The position numbers and the translations under genes are program-made. This document shows positions 16,763 to 24,612 of a stretch of 63,826 nt of DNA, piece by piece. Source of the DNA: Bacteroidota bacterium (GTDB lineage Bacteria > Bacteroidota > Bacteroidia > UBA7662 > CANHCV01); NCBI GenBank assembly GCA_947501265.1, contig CANMVY010000013.1, positions 1-63,826 of the forward strand. Reading direction: 5' to 3'. Numbering within the stretch: the first letter of the stretch is position 1; each line of letters begins with the position of its first letter. A model generated the notes under the pieces. That model made no database searches, had not been told where the DNA came from, and was given only the letters and a program-made list of their open reading frames with translations.

Positions 16763-17302
16763 TTAAAGAGTATTCTCTCCTTTTTGCCAGTTACATGGAC
16801 ACAATTCGTCGGTTTGTAACGCGTCTAAAACACGAATAACCTCCTTAACATTGCGACCAACGCTCAAATCGTAAACCGATACCCAACGGATAATTCCTTC
16901 TGGATCAACAATGTACGTTACACGGTAAGCAATTTTTTCGTTCGATTGCAAAATGCCCAACTCTTCAGCTAAACTTTTTGAAGTGTCTGCCAACATCGGG
17001 AATTTCAATCCACGCAAATCGTCGTGATCTTTTCTCCATGCCAAGTGCACAAACTCAGAATCGGTAGAAGCTCCAATCAAAACCGCATCGCGATCGCGGA
17101 AATCTTCGTAAGCCTTGTTGAACTCGGCAATTTCAGTTGGACACACAAATGTGAAATCCTTCGGCCACCAAAACATCACCATCCATTTGTCTTCGTGAAC
17201 TTGGTTGGTCAATGTTTCAAATTCTTTTCCTTGGTCCATGCTTACCACAGACTTTTTTGAAAATGCAGGAAACTGACTTCCTACGCTTAATACGTGATTC
17301 AT
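16763..17302 (-). CDS. ahpC: Peroxiredoxin AhpC, mycobacterial-type with CxC tail
   Basis: The 179-residue enzyme reduces peroxides. The peroxidatic Cys54 lies in FTFVCPTE and a Trp-rich segment (FWWPKDF) precedes it. The tail ELCPCNW has two cysteines (168 and 170), the arrangement of Mycobacterium AhpC, which uses AhpD for reduction. The ahpD gene follows directly. A -7-like box TAATTTTA lies on the minus strand at 17327-17334. No AhpF or OxyR gene is nearby. Confidence 0.93.
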   Translation of the reverse strand: MNHVLSVGSQFPAFSKKSVVSMDQGKEFETLTNQVHEDKWMVMFWWPKDFTFVCPTEIAEFNKAYEDFRDRDAVLIGASTDSEFVHLAWRKDHDDLRGLKFPMLADTSKSLAEELGILQSNEKIAYRVTYIVDPEGIIRWVSVYDLSVGRNVKEVIRVLDALQTDELCPCNWQKGENTL

Positions 17303-17326
17303 TTTGTTTGATTATTTAGTATGATG

Positions 17327-17334
17327 TAAAATTA
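17327..17334 (-). promoter_or_regulatory. Possible -7 box (TAATTTTA) for ahpC-ahpD
   Basis: It has one mismatch to TAnnTTTG and lies 24 nt before the start codon. A TTG-rich stretch about 20 nt further upstream could serve as the -33 element. Confidence 0.4.
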
Positions 17335-17368
17335 CAACATCGATTCAACAAAATTTGTTTCACAAAAA

Positions 17369-18661
17369 TTATTTCGTTTCCATGACAAATTGAGCCGTTT
17401 CTCGGTTTCGTTGTTCCATCAAAATGGTTCGGCCTTCGGTGGTTTTTTGAATAACTTCCTGGTTGTAATGCCGAATGGTCCACAATTCAACGTTTTCGTT
17501 GAATTTTACCCTAAATTTTTCTTTCAAAGACTGAAGTAAACCCGGAATTTTAAAGGTATCGTTATCCAAAACTACGCTAAAGGAAATCGCCGAATTTTGC
17601 ATCAACCGAACCCGCAAACCAACTTCACTGATGGCCTGAAAAATGGCCGATAGGCCGTGCTCTGCAATAAAACTGAAATCTTTCGAGCTAATGCTCAACA
17701 AGATTTGGTTCTTTACAACAATGTAACAAGGCGTATGATGAATGGAAATGGCATCCGCAGAAATGACCGTGCCAATCAAATCGGGTCGCAAAAACGAGTT
17801 GACTTCCAAAGGAATTTGCTTGTTCTCCAGCGGCTTAATGGTTTTCGGATGAATAACCGTGGCTCCGTAATAGGTCATCTCAATGGCTTCCCGATAACTC
17901 ATTACATCAAATTTTACAGCATCTGGAAACAACCGTGGATCGGCGTTCATAACGCCAGCTACATCTTTCCAAATCGTTAAACTTGTTGCATGCAAGGCAG
18001 AAGCCAATATCGCTCCCGTGTAATCCGAACCTTCCCTTCCAAGGGTTGAGGTTAAATGCGTCCCCCGAATTTGACCAATAAATCCTTGGGTGATCGTAAG
18101 TGGGCCCAGTGATTTCGGATGTTCCACAAAAGGCTGCAGAATTTTTTCGGTTTCTTCCCAAACAATGCGGGCTTCGCGGAAAGGTTCTTCCGTAATGATC
18201 CACTCCCGAACATCTTGAAAGCGTGCCTGTAAGCCAGAAAGAACCAAATATTCCGAAAAAATGGTGGTCGAAAATAACTCACCGTAGGACACCACCTGAT
18301 CGTAATTCAAGTTGTAATTCGGATGGGGTGAGGCCGTGAGTAGCACTTCCAATTGAGCCAAACGAATATCGAAACTTTGACGGATTTGTTCTTTGGAACG
18401 ATCGCTTACGTCCAATTCAGAAATCAATTCCCGATGCGTCTGAGCCACAAAATCAAGGGCTTTTTGAAGCTCAGTGGTTTGGTTTTGGTGCCACGCCAAT
18501 ACCACTTTTTCCAAAGCGTTGGTACTTTTTCCAAGGGCCGAAACCACTACCACCAATTGAAATTGGTTGAGCGCCGAGGCAATGATGCCGCGAATTCGGG
18601 CCATGGACGGTGCATCTTGAATCGATGCGCCACCGAATTTATAAATTTTCAGCGGTTTCAT
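17369..18661 (-). CDS. lysC: Aspartate kinase
   Basis: The 430-residue enzyme phosphorylates aspartate, the first step to lysine, threonine, methionine and diaminopimelate. It begins MKPLKIYKFGGASI, the kinase signature (KFGGxS), and has STLGREGSDYTGAIL in the catalytic domain, TYYGATVIHPKTIKPL near residue 265, and two ACT-like regulatory segments after ~300. There is no homoserine dehydrogenase domain. I chose the start at 18661, which overlaps the GNAT stop as TGATG; the frame is also open 12 codons upstream. It is the last gene of a run with scoA, scoB and GNAT. Confidence 0.94.
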   Translation of the reverse strand: MKPLKIYKFGGASIQDAPSMARIRGIIASALNQFQLVVVVSALGKSTNALEKVVLAWHQNQTTELQKALDFVAQTHRELISELDVSDRSKEQIRQSFDIRLAQLEVLLTASPHPNYNLNYDQVVSYGELFSTTIFSEYLVLSGLQARFQDVREWIITEEPFREARIVWEETEKILQPFVEHPKSLGPLTITQGFIGQIRGTHLTSTLGREGSDYTGAILASALHATSLTIWKDVAGVMNADPRLFPDAVKFDVMSYREAIEMTYYGATVIHPKTIKPLENKQIPLEVNSFLRPDLIGTVISADAISIHHTPCYIVVKNQILLSISSKDFSFIAEHGLSAIFQAISEVGLRVRLMQNSAISFSVVLDNDTFKIPGLLQSLKEKFRVKFNENVELWTIRHYNQEVIQKTTEGRTILMEQRNRETAQFVMETK

Positions 18662-19119
18662 CACAGATTTTCCCAACGGAATTTGGCATTGATCCACTCG
18701 GAATCGAGCTCAGCACCTAATTTTTTATAAAATTGAATCGCCGGTTCATTCCAATCCAAAACCTGCCATTCCAATCGTTGGGCGTGGCGAGCTTTGGCAA
18801 TGGAGCGCAAGCGCTGAAACAACTTCGTTCCCACGCCAAATCGGCGGTGCGATTCTTTCACCACAATATCATCCAAATAAATGCATTTGCCTTTCCAGGT
18901 GGAGTATTTCGTGTAGAAAAGCGCCATGCCAACCACGGTATCGTTCTCTTCAGCCACCAAACATTCGAAAACCGGATCATTTCCAAATCCGTCTTCCATA
19001 AGTTGTTCCAGGGTTAAGGTAAACTCGTGGGGCGCTTTTTCATACAAGGCCAATTCCCCAATCAAGTGGTGAACAGCTGGCATATCGGCCTTGATTGCAT
19101 CTCGAACAACGATTTCCAT
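18661..19119 (-). CDS. GNAT N-acetyltransferase (spermidine/diamine acetyltransferase-like)
   Basis: The 152-residue protein has a GNAT fold with acetyl-CoA-binding residues in the HRRFGVGTKLFQRL segment (~96-110) and the strand IYLDDIVV before it. The pattern PAVHHLIGELALYEKAP, a YTKYSTWKG segment and DWNEPAIQFYKKLGA resembles SSAT-type acetyltransferases acting on polyamines or thialysine. It is coupled on both sides by TGATG overlaps, with scoB upstream and aspartate kinase downstream. The substrate is inference. Confidence 0.88.
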   Translation of the reverse strand: MEIVVRDAIKADMPAVHHLIGELALYEKAPHEFTLTLEQLMEDGFGNDPVFECLVAEENDTVVGMALFYTKYSTWKGKCIYLDDIVVKESHRRFGVGTKLFQRLRSIAKARHAQRLEWQVLDWNEPAIQFYKKLGAELDSEWINAKFRWENL

Positions 19120-19778
19120 CAATCCAAATTCATTTCTGGAATTTCGCCTTCAATCAATAATTTTCCGGCGGTTGCTTGTTGGATGGTTTCTACGGAAACA
19201 CCCGGTGCTCGTTCCAACAATTTAAATCCGCCTTCCGGTAAAACATCCAAAACGGCCAACTCGGTTACAATTTTCTTCACACAGCCCACTCCGGTTAAAG
19301 GAAGTGAACATTGGGGAAGCAATTTGCTTTCTCCGGCTTTGTTGACGTGTTGCATGGCCACCACAATGTTTTTGGCAGAAGCCACCAAATCCATGGCTCC
19401 ACCCATCCCTTTGACCATTTTTCCTGGGATTTTCCAGTTGGCAATGTCGCCATTTTCCGAAACCTCCATTGCTCCTAAAATCGTCAAGTCTACTTTTCCA
19501 GCACGAATCATCCCAAAACTCATGGCCGAATCGAAGAAGGAACTTCCGGGAGTGGTGGTGATGGTTTGTTTTCCGGCGTTGATCAAATCGGGATTTTCAT
19601 CTCCCTCGAAAGGAAAGGGGCCGATGCCCAACAAACCGTTTTCCGATTGAAGTACAACGTTCATTCCTTCAGGAATGTAATTGGCCACCAAGGTTGGTAT
19701 TCCAATTCCTAAATTCACGTAGTAGCCATCGCGAACTTCGCGTGCGATGCGTTTTGCAATTCCGTTTTTATCTAACAT
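19119..19778 (-). CDS. scoB: 3-oxoacid CoA-transferase subunit B
   Basis: The 219-residue subunit pairs with subunit A to transfer CoA from succinyl-CoA to acetoacetate. It has LGIGIPTLV, the catalytic Glu in QSENGLLGIGPFP, and GGAMDLV. The start MLDKNGIAKRIAREV matches the family; the frame continues upstream into scoA but without family support. It begins 10 bp after scoA and overlaps the GNAT gene. Confidence 0.94.
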   Translation of the reverse strand: MLDKNGIAKRIAREVRDGYYVNLGIGIPTLVANYIPEGMNVVLQSENGLLGIGPFPFEGDENPDLINAGKQTITTTPGSSFFDSAMSFGMIRAGKVDLTILGAMEVSENGDIANWKIPGKMVKGMGGAMDLVASAKNIVVAMQHVNKAGESKLLPQCSLPLTGVGCVKKIVTELAVLDVLPEGGFKLLERAPGVSVETIQQATAGKLLIEGEIPEMNLD

Positions 19779-19788
19779 GGCTTGGGGT

Positions 19789-20487
19789 TTAGGAACGTGG
19801 GCGAAGGGTACGTTGCTCAATTCGTTTCTCGAAGTGATTTCCTTGGAAGATGCGATGAACGTAAATTCCTGGGGTATGAATATGGTCGGGGTCGAGGGTT
19901 CCGGCAGGAACCAATTCTTCCACTTCGGCAATGGTGATTTTTCCGGCCATCGCCATCATGGGATTGAAGTTGCGAGCAGTTTCTTTGAAGATGAGGTTGC
20001 CCATGGTGTCGCCTTTCCATGCTTTTACTATCGCGAAATCGGCATCGAAGGCATATTCGAGAAGGTATTCTTTCCCGTTGAAAATTCGGATTTCTTTGCC
20101 TTCGGCTACTTCGGTTCCAACGCCGGCGGGGGTAAAGATGGCTGGCATTCCGTAACCGGCTGCCATGCAACGGGTAGCGAGGGTTCCTTGGGGGATGAGT
20201 TCTACTTCCAATTCTCCGGAGAGCAATTGGCGTTCAAATTCGGCATTTTCTCCAACATAGCTGGAGATCATTTTTTTAACTTGTCGATGTTGGAGCATGA
20301 GTCCAATTCCAAAATCATCGACCCCGGCATTGTTGGAGATGCAGGTGAGATTTTTGGTGCCTTTTTCTACGAGGGCGGCAATGCAATGTTCGGGGATACC
20401 GCACAAGCCGAAGCCGCCCAACATGAGAACGGCTCCGTCGTGGATATCGGCAATGGCTTCTTGTGCCGAGGCAACAACTTTATTCAT
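19789..20487 (-). CDS. scoA: 3-oxoacid CoA-transferase subunit A
   Basis: The 232-residue subunit has the family start (MNKVVASAQEAIADIHDGA), the GGFGLCGIPE loop (residues ~24-33), ISNNAGVDDFG, and GTLATRCMAAGYGMPAIFTPAG. With scoB it forms a SCOT-type enzyme linking acetoacetate and succinyl-CoA. It is the first gene of a four-gene run ending in aspartate kinase. Confidence 0.95.
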   Translation of the reverse strand: MNKVVASAQEAIADIHDGAVLMLGGFGLCGIPEHCIAALVEKGTKNLTCISNNAGVDDFGIGLMLQHRQVKKMISSYVGENAEFERQLLSGELEVELIPQGTLATRCMAAGYGMPAIFTPAGVGTEVAEGKEIRIFNGKEYLLEYAFDADFAIVKAWKGDTMGNLIFKETARNFNPMMAMAGKITIAEVEELVPAGTLDPDHIHTPGIYVHRIFQGNHFEKRIEQRTLRPRS

Positions 20488-20504
20488 ACCAATTTTATTT
20501 GGTA

Positions 20505-20512
20505 CGAAGGTA
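20505..20512 (-). promoter_or_regulatory. -7 box (TACCTTCG) for the scoA operon
   Basis: On the minus strand TACCTTCG lies 17 nt before the scoA ATG. It differs by one base from TAnnTTTG and sits in a small palindromic context (TACGAAGGTACGAA on the plus strand). Confidence 0.5.
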
Positions 20513-20532
20513 CGAAAAAGCGTGAAAATTGT

Positions 20533-22323
20533 TTAGTGGGCGATTTTTATCCCTTTGAAAATTTGGCGTTGTCCATTCTCAATCAAGTAGAAAAAGTAAA
20601 CGCCAGTTGGCCAATTTTCGGTGTTTACCTCCAGTTGGTTCAACGTTGTAGACGAGCTAATCAAGCGTCCTTGGCTATCGTAAACTTCCAATTTAGCAGT
20701 TTTTGAGGCTTGTTTTGGAAGCACCAATTGCACGTTTTGGGTGAATGGCTGAGGAAAAACTGAAAATGCTTGTTCGGGAAGGGAGGTGTTTCTGATGATG
20801 TTAGAAAGGGTTATTTGCCCATTTTCAACCACAGAAATACGAATAAATGGATAAGAAATAGCGTTGTACAAGGGCATGGAATAATTTCTCTTCCCATACT
20901 GATAGGAAACGAGGGCAATGGGAGACCACGTATTTTCGCCTCCTTCAATTTGGAAAACAGCATCTTTGGCTGTTCCTTTTACCGACCACGTAAGTTGATT
21001 GTTTTTAATGCTGGCAGCAAGGTCGGTGATGGGCAATAGACCTGAGTTTAATTTAACAACCGAGAAAACTTTAGGAGAGGTATATAGTCCATTGGTAAAA
21101 GATACAAAATTGGTATCGGGATAACCATCTGCGTCGCTTAGAGGAGCAATGACCAAGTATTGAAAAGTTAAGGAATCGCCAGATGAAATTCCGTAACCTT
21201 CTGGACGTGCTCCACGAAATCTAATTTTTTTCTGGCTCCCTTTTTTCGGAATTTCGCAGGAGTTTTCTGCATTGATTCGTGATGTGGAGCTCACGGAAAG
21301 GAAAGTATATCCCTCAGGAAGTTCATCATTTAATTCTGGAACAGTGGAAAAGCCATTGGATGTGTTTTTCAAAACAACCGTATATATAAGAGTATCTCCG
21401 AATTTTGGGAAGGCATTGTTGACAGATTTCGAAATGGTTAACTTGGAAGGGTTGCCGGCACAAGATTGATTATTCAAAGGATTGCTCGACCATTTGAATT
21501 GATATTTAAAGTGATTTCCAGAAAGCGTTGCACAAACTGGACGAATTAAAATAGGGGTATTTACGTTTCGAACAATGTATTTATTGACCACGATAACTGC
21601 TTTGTTGCTGCCATGGTTACTTGCCGTTGCAGTATCGCAGAATACGTTTTTAGCGCCAACTTGAATGCCGGGAACGTCGGAATAAATAACCTCATTTCCG
21701 GCCAAAAACATTCCAGATGCGTTGTAGGTAGCATTCGAAACGGGTTGAAAGAAAAACGCATCTTGGCAAAGCACATTGCCGAAGTGGTAACGAATGGTAT
21801 CGGTCCAATATTCTCCAACGGGTTTTGAAGAAGATGTTTTTCGGCTATTCACAATTCCACCAGAAGAAGCCGAAATAAATGATTTGGTAGCAATGGAAGT
21901 GGAATAGGTAACCAATCCTGGATTTTTATCTTGAAGTTGAAATTGAAATCGCCCGATTGTATTAAAGGTTGAAGGGTAGCGGATGAAAAAACTAGCCAAC
22001 ACTTTTTCTCCGGGTTGAATGGATAGGTATACCCGACTAGAATCCTCGCCAATTCCAAAGGAAAAGCCCGTTCCAGCGATATTGGACAAGGTGATTTTGA
22101 AATTGGAAAGGGTTTGGTTGGAATTGTTTGTAATTTCAATCGCTACGAATCCAGCTCGAGGACCGGTTGTTGGTTTGTTGTGATCCAAAATAAAATAAGG
22201 CCCTGTCTTTTGGGAGACATTGACCTGATTTGTGGACAGAGCCCATGCTTGAATAGAGAAACACAACATCAGAAGTGCAGGAAGTAGCCTAGGTAAAGGC
22301 TTGAATAGAAACAGGTTGTTCAT
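20533..22323 (-). CDS. Secreted DUF11-containing protein with type A T9SS tail
   Basis: The 596-residue product starts with a signal-like sequence (LLPALLMLCFSIQAWA near residues 14-29). Residues ~30-140 form a beta-rich domain (FVAIEITNNSNQTLSNFKI). A DUF11-like repeat is near 290-350 (SKSVNNAFPKFGDTLIYTV, then LNDELPEGYTFLSV). The last ~75 residues (FSVFPQPFTQNVQLVL, SQGRLISS, WPTGVYFFYLIENG, FKGIKIAH) make a type A sorting domain. It is likely a surface or released protein of structural rather than enzymatic nature. Confidence 0.87.
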   Translation of the reverse strand: MNNLFLFKPLPRLLPALLMLCFSIQAWALSTNQVNVSQKTGPYFILDHNKPTTGPRAGFVAIEITNNSNQTLSNFKITLSNIAGTGFSFGIGEDSSRVYLSIQPGEKVLASFFIRYPSTFNTIGRFQFQLQDKNPGLVTYSTSIATKSFISASSGGIVNSRKTSSSKPVGEYWTDTIRYHFGNVLCQDAFFFQPVSNATYNASGMFLAGNEVIYSDVPGIQVGAKNVFCDTATASNHGSNKAVIVVNKYIVRNVNTPILIRPVCATLSGNHFKYQFKWSSNPLNNQSCAGNPSKLTISKSVNNAFPKFGDTLIYTVVLKNTSNGFSTVPELNDELPEGYTFLSVSSTSRINAENSCEIPKKGSQKKIRFRGARPEGYGISSGDSLTFQYLVIAPLSDADGYPDTNFVSFTNGLYTSPKVFSVVKLNSGLLPITDLAASIKNNQLTWSVKGTAKDAVFQIEGGENTWSPIALVSYQYGKRNYSMPLYNAISYPFIRISVVENGQITLSNIIRNTSLPEQAFSVFPQPFTQNVQLVLPKQASKTAKLEVYDSQGRLISSSTTLNQLEVNTENWPTGVYFFYLIENGQRQIFKGIKIAH

Positions 22324-22361
22324 GTTTGGAAACGAATATAGATTAGACTTCTTCGAATATA

Positions 22362-22369
22362 CAAAGGTA
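22362..22369 (-). promoter_or_regulatory. -7 box (TACCTTTG) for the DUF11 protein gene
   Basis: A perfect TAnnTTTG match on the minus strand lies 38 nt before the ATG at 22323, leaving a normal leader. Confidence 0.6.
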
Positions 22370-22560
22370 ACAATTTTAGAAAGTTATACTTCATGGAAAT
22401 TTGTTAAAAAACACCATTAAAAAAACGCCGTTGTTTGACTAAATAAAACATTTTGAACGGGTTAGATCGTATAAAAGAAATTTTTTAATTGTGGGAAATA
22501 TTTTCAATCTGGGAATTTAGGATTGTGGAAAACGTCGACTCAATTTTGCCGACTTTCCTT

Positions 22561-22568
22561 TAACTTCG
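22561..22568 (+). promoter_or_regulatory. -7-like box (TAACTTCG) 4 nt before asnB
   Basis: The box ends 4 nt before ATG 22573. If used, the mRNA would start at or within a few bases of the start codon. Confidence 0.45.
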
Positions 22569-22572
22569 CAAC

Positions 22573-24537
22573 ATGTGTGGAATACTTGGAGTAGTTGCCC
22601 TAGGCGAAAGCAGATTTAATCGAAATAATATGGTAGCCATGGCCGATGCCATGCACCATCGTGGCCCTGATGGGGACGGTTTTTTCTTTGCATCGGAAAC
22701 GGGGAATACACCTGATATCCCACAAAACCGATCCAATACTTTGGTTTGGTCCCAAACATCAAGTCGGGAAATTTCCCTTGCGCACAAGCGTCTCTCCATT
22801 GTTGATTTATCCAACGAAGCAGCCCAACCAATGGGCTTACCCGATGGCTCCATTTGGGTGGTTTTCAACGGAGAAATTTACAACCATGCCGAAATTCGAA
22901 TCGAATTAGAACAAAAAGGCCATCATTTTCGCACCTCACACTCCGATACGGAAGTGATTTTGCACGCCTACCAAGAGTGGGGAATTCAATGCATCGAACG
23001 GTTTAGAGGAATGTTCGCCATCGGACTTTGGGATCAACCCAAGGACGTTTTTTACTTGGTTCGCGATCGAATTGGCATCAAGCCACTTTACTACACCTAC
23101 CAAAACGGATGCTGTTATTTCGCCAGCGAAATCAAGGCCATTCTTCAAGATCGTTCCATTCCTAGAAAGTTGAATTTTCAGTCGGCCTACGATTATTTAA
23201 CTTTCCTCGCTGTTCCAGCCCCAAATACGTTTTTTGAAGGGATTCAAAAGCTTCCGGCCGGACACTACATCGAAATAAGAAACGGGCAACCATCTCAGCC
23301 CAAAGAGTACTGGGATGTGTTTACCCATGTCAATTATCAACCCCATGTTTCTGAAAAAGAAGTAACGGAAACCTTGGTGGAAAAACTTCGCGAATCGGTG
23401 AAATACCGCATGATGGCCGATGTGCCGGTGGGCGTATTTCTTTCTGGAGGAATTGATTCTTCTGTGAATGCTAAACTTTTTAGTGACCTTTCGAACGGAC
23501 AGCCGGTAAAAGCATTTTCCATTGGTTACGAGAACGATCAAGATCTCTCCAGCTACACCAATGAGTTTTACTATGCGCGCAAAGTAGCAAAAGAACTGGG
23601 TTGTGAGTACCACGAGCGCGCTCTGAATCAACAAGACCTGATCGATTTCCTCCCACAATTGGTTCACCATCAGGATGAACCCATTGCCGATCCGGTTTGC
23701 ATGCCCATCTATTACGTGAGTAAACTCGCCCGCGACAACGGTGTGATTGTAGCACAGGTAGGCGAGGGCAGCGATGAATTGTTTTGGGGATACCGCTTTT
23801 GGAAAGATTTGTTGAAGATCCAGGAATACGACGACTTGCCTATTCCTAACATCTTTAAGAAATTGGGTTTGAATGCCATGAAACTTGCCGGGAAAGACCA
23901 TACCTTGCCTTACGAATTGCTCCGCAGAGGTGCCAACAATCAGCCCATTTTTTGGACCGGATTAAAGGCTTTTGGGGAAGATGAAAAGGCAAAATTAATT
24001 GGAGGAGATTGGATAAAAGAACTCCAAGGGTATTCTACCTATGAGCAAGTTGCAAAAATTAGAAAGAACTTTTTAGAACGTGCTCCAGAGCCTAGCCATA
24101 TCAATTGGATGAGTTACATGGATTTGAAAATCCGCCTTCCAGAATTGTTGTTGATGAGGGTCGACAAAATGTCGATGGCGGTGAGTTTGGAGGCCCGTGT
24201 TCCCTTCCTCGATCATAAGTTTGTAGAATATTCTATGGGCATTCCAACAGCACTGAAAAGGAAAAACAACGAAAGCAAATACATTCTTAAAAAGGCGGTG
24301 GAAGGGCTTATCCCCAACGAAATCATTTACCGCCAAAAACAAGGATTTGATGCTCCTGTTTTTGATTGGTTTAAAAATGATTTAGGTGAATTGACCAAGA
24401 AAGAAATCAAGAACTTTATCCATCAAACCGGTTGGTTAAATAGTAAAGAAGTTGAGGATATATACCAAAGGGGAGAAGGTCGAAAAGCTTGGTTTTTACT
24501 GAATTTGGCCCTTTGGTGGAAAGAATATTTGGACTGA
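22573..24537 (+). CDS. asnB: Asparagine synthase (glutamine-hydrolysing)
   Basis: The 654-residue enzyme has the N-terminal glutaminase domain with nucleophile Cys2 (MCGILGVV), MHHRGPDGDG, RLSIVDLS and VFNGEIYNH, then the synthetase domain with the PP-loop SGGIDSS (291-297) and GEGSDELFWGY. Compared with AsnB of enteric bacteria, the glutaminase domain has an extra ~20-residue loop after HRGPDGDG (residues ~40-60). The length and the EARVPFLDHKFVEY and RQKQGFDAP motifs fit the AsnB branch often found near polysaccharide genes, where such enzymes may amidate sugars. Free asparagine synthesis is equally possible. Confidence 0.93.
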   Translation: MCGILGVVALGESRFNRNNMVAMADAMHHRGPDGDGFFFASETGNTPDIPQNRSNTLVWSQTSSREISLAHKRLSIVDLSNEAAQPMGLPDGSIWVVFNGEIYNHAEIRIELEQKGHHFRTSHSDTEVILHAYQEWGIQCIERFRGMFAIGLWDQPKDVFYLVRDRIGIKPLYYTYQNGCCYFASEIKAILQDRSIPRKLNFQSAYDYLTFLAVPAPNTFFEGIQKLPAGHYIEIRNGQPSQPKEYWDVFTHVNYQPHVSEKEVTETLVEKLRESVKYRMMADVPVGVFLSGGIDSSVNAKLFSDLSNGQPVKAFSIGYENDQDLSSYTNEFYYARKVAKELGCEYHERALNQQDLIDFLPQLVHHQDEPIADPVCMPIYYVSKLARDNGVIVAQVGEGSDELFWGYRFWKDLLKIQEYDDLPIPNIFKKLGLNAMKLAGKDHTLPYELLRRGANNQPIFWTGLKAFGEDEKAKLIGGDWIKELQGYSTYEQVAKIRKNFLERAPEPSHINWMSYMDLKIRLPELLLMRVDKMSMAVSLEARVPFLDHKFVEYSMGIPTALKRKNNESKYILKKAVEGLIPNEIIYRQKQGFDAPVFDWFKNDLGELTKKEIKNFIHQTGWLNSKEVEDIYQRGEGRKAWFLLNLALWWKEYLD

Positions 24538-24587
24538 TACACCTATTCTGTTTAAAAGTTAGAATCTTATTCTTCGTGCTCAGGTTG

Positions 24588-24595
24588 TATCTTTG
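24588..24595 (+). promoter_or_regulatory. -7 box (TATCTTTG) for the Ig-repeat protein
   Basis: A perfect TAnnTTTG match lies 17 nt before ATG 24613. Confidence 0.65.
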
Positions 24596-24612
24596 AACTA
24601 AATTTCTAACCT

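Noticed and set aside
19779-19931. Extended N-terminus for ScoB
   Set aside because: The extra 51 residues overlap scoA and lack similarity to the family; MLDKNGIAKRIAREV is the usual start.
19747-20706. 319-codon plus-strand open frame
   Set aside because: It is antisense to scoA/scoB, whose motifs are complete, and its composition reflects their codon use.
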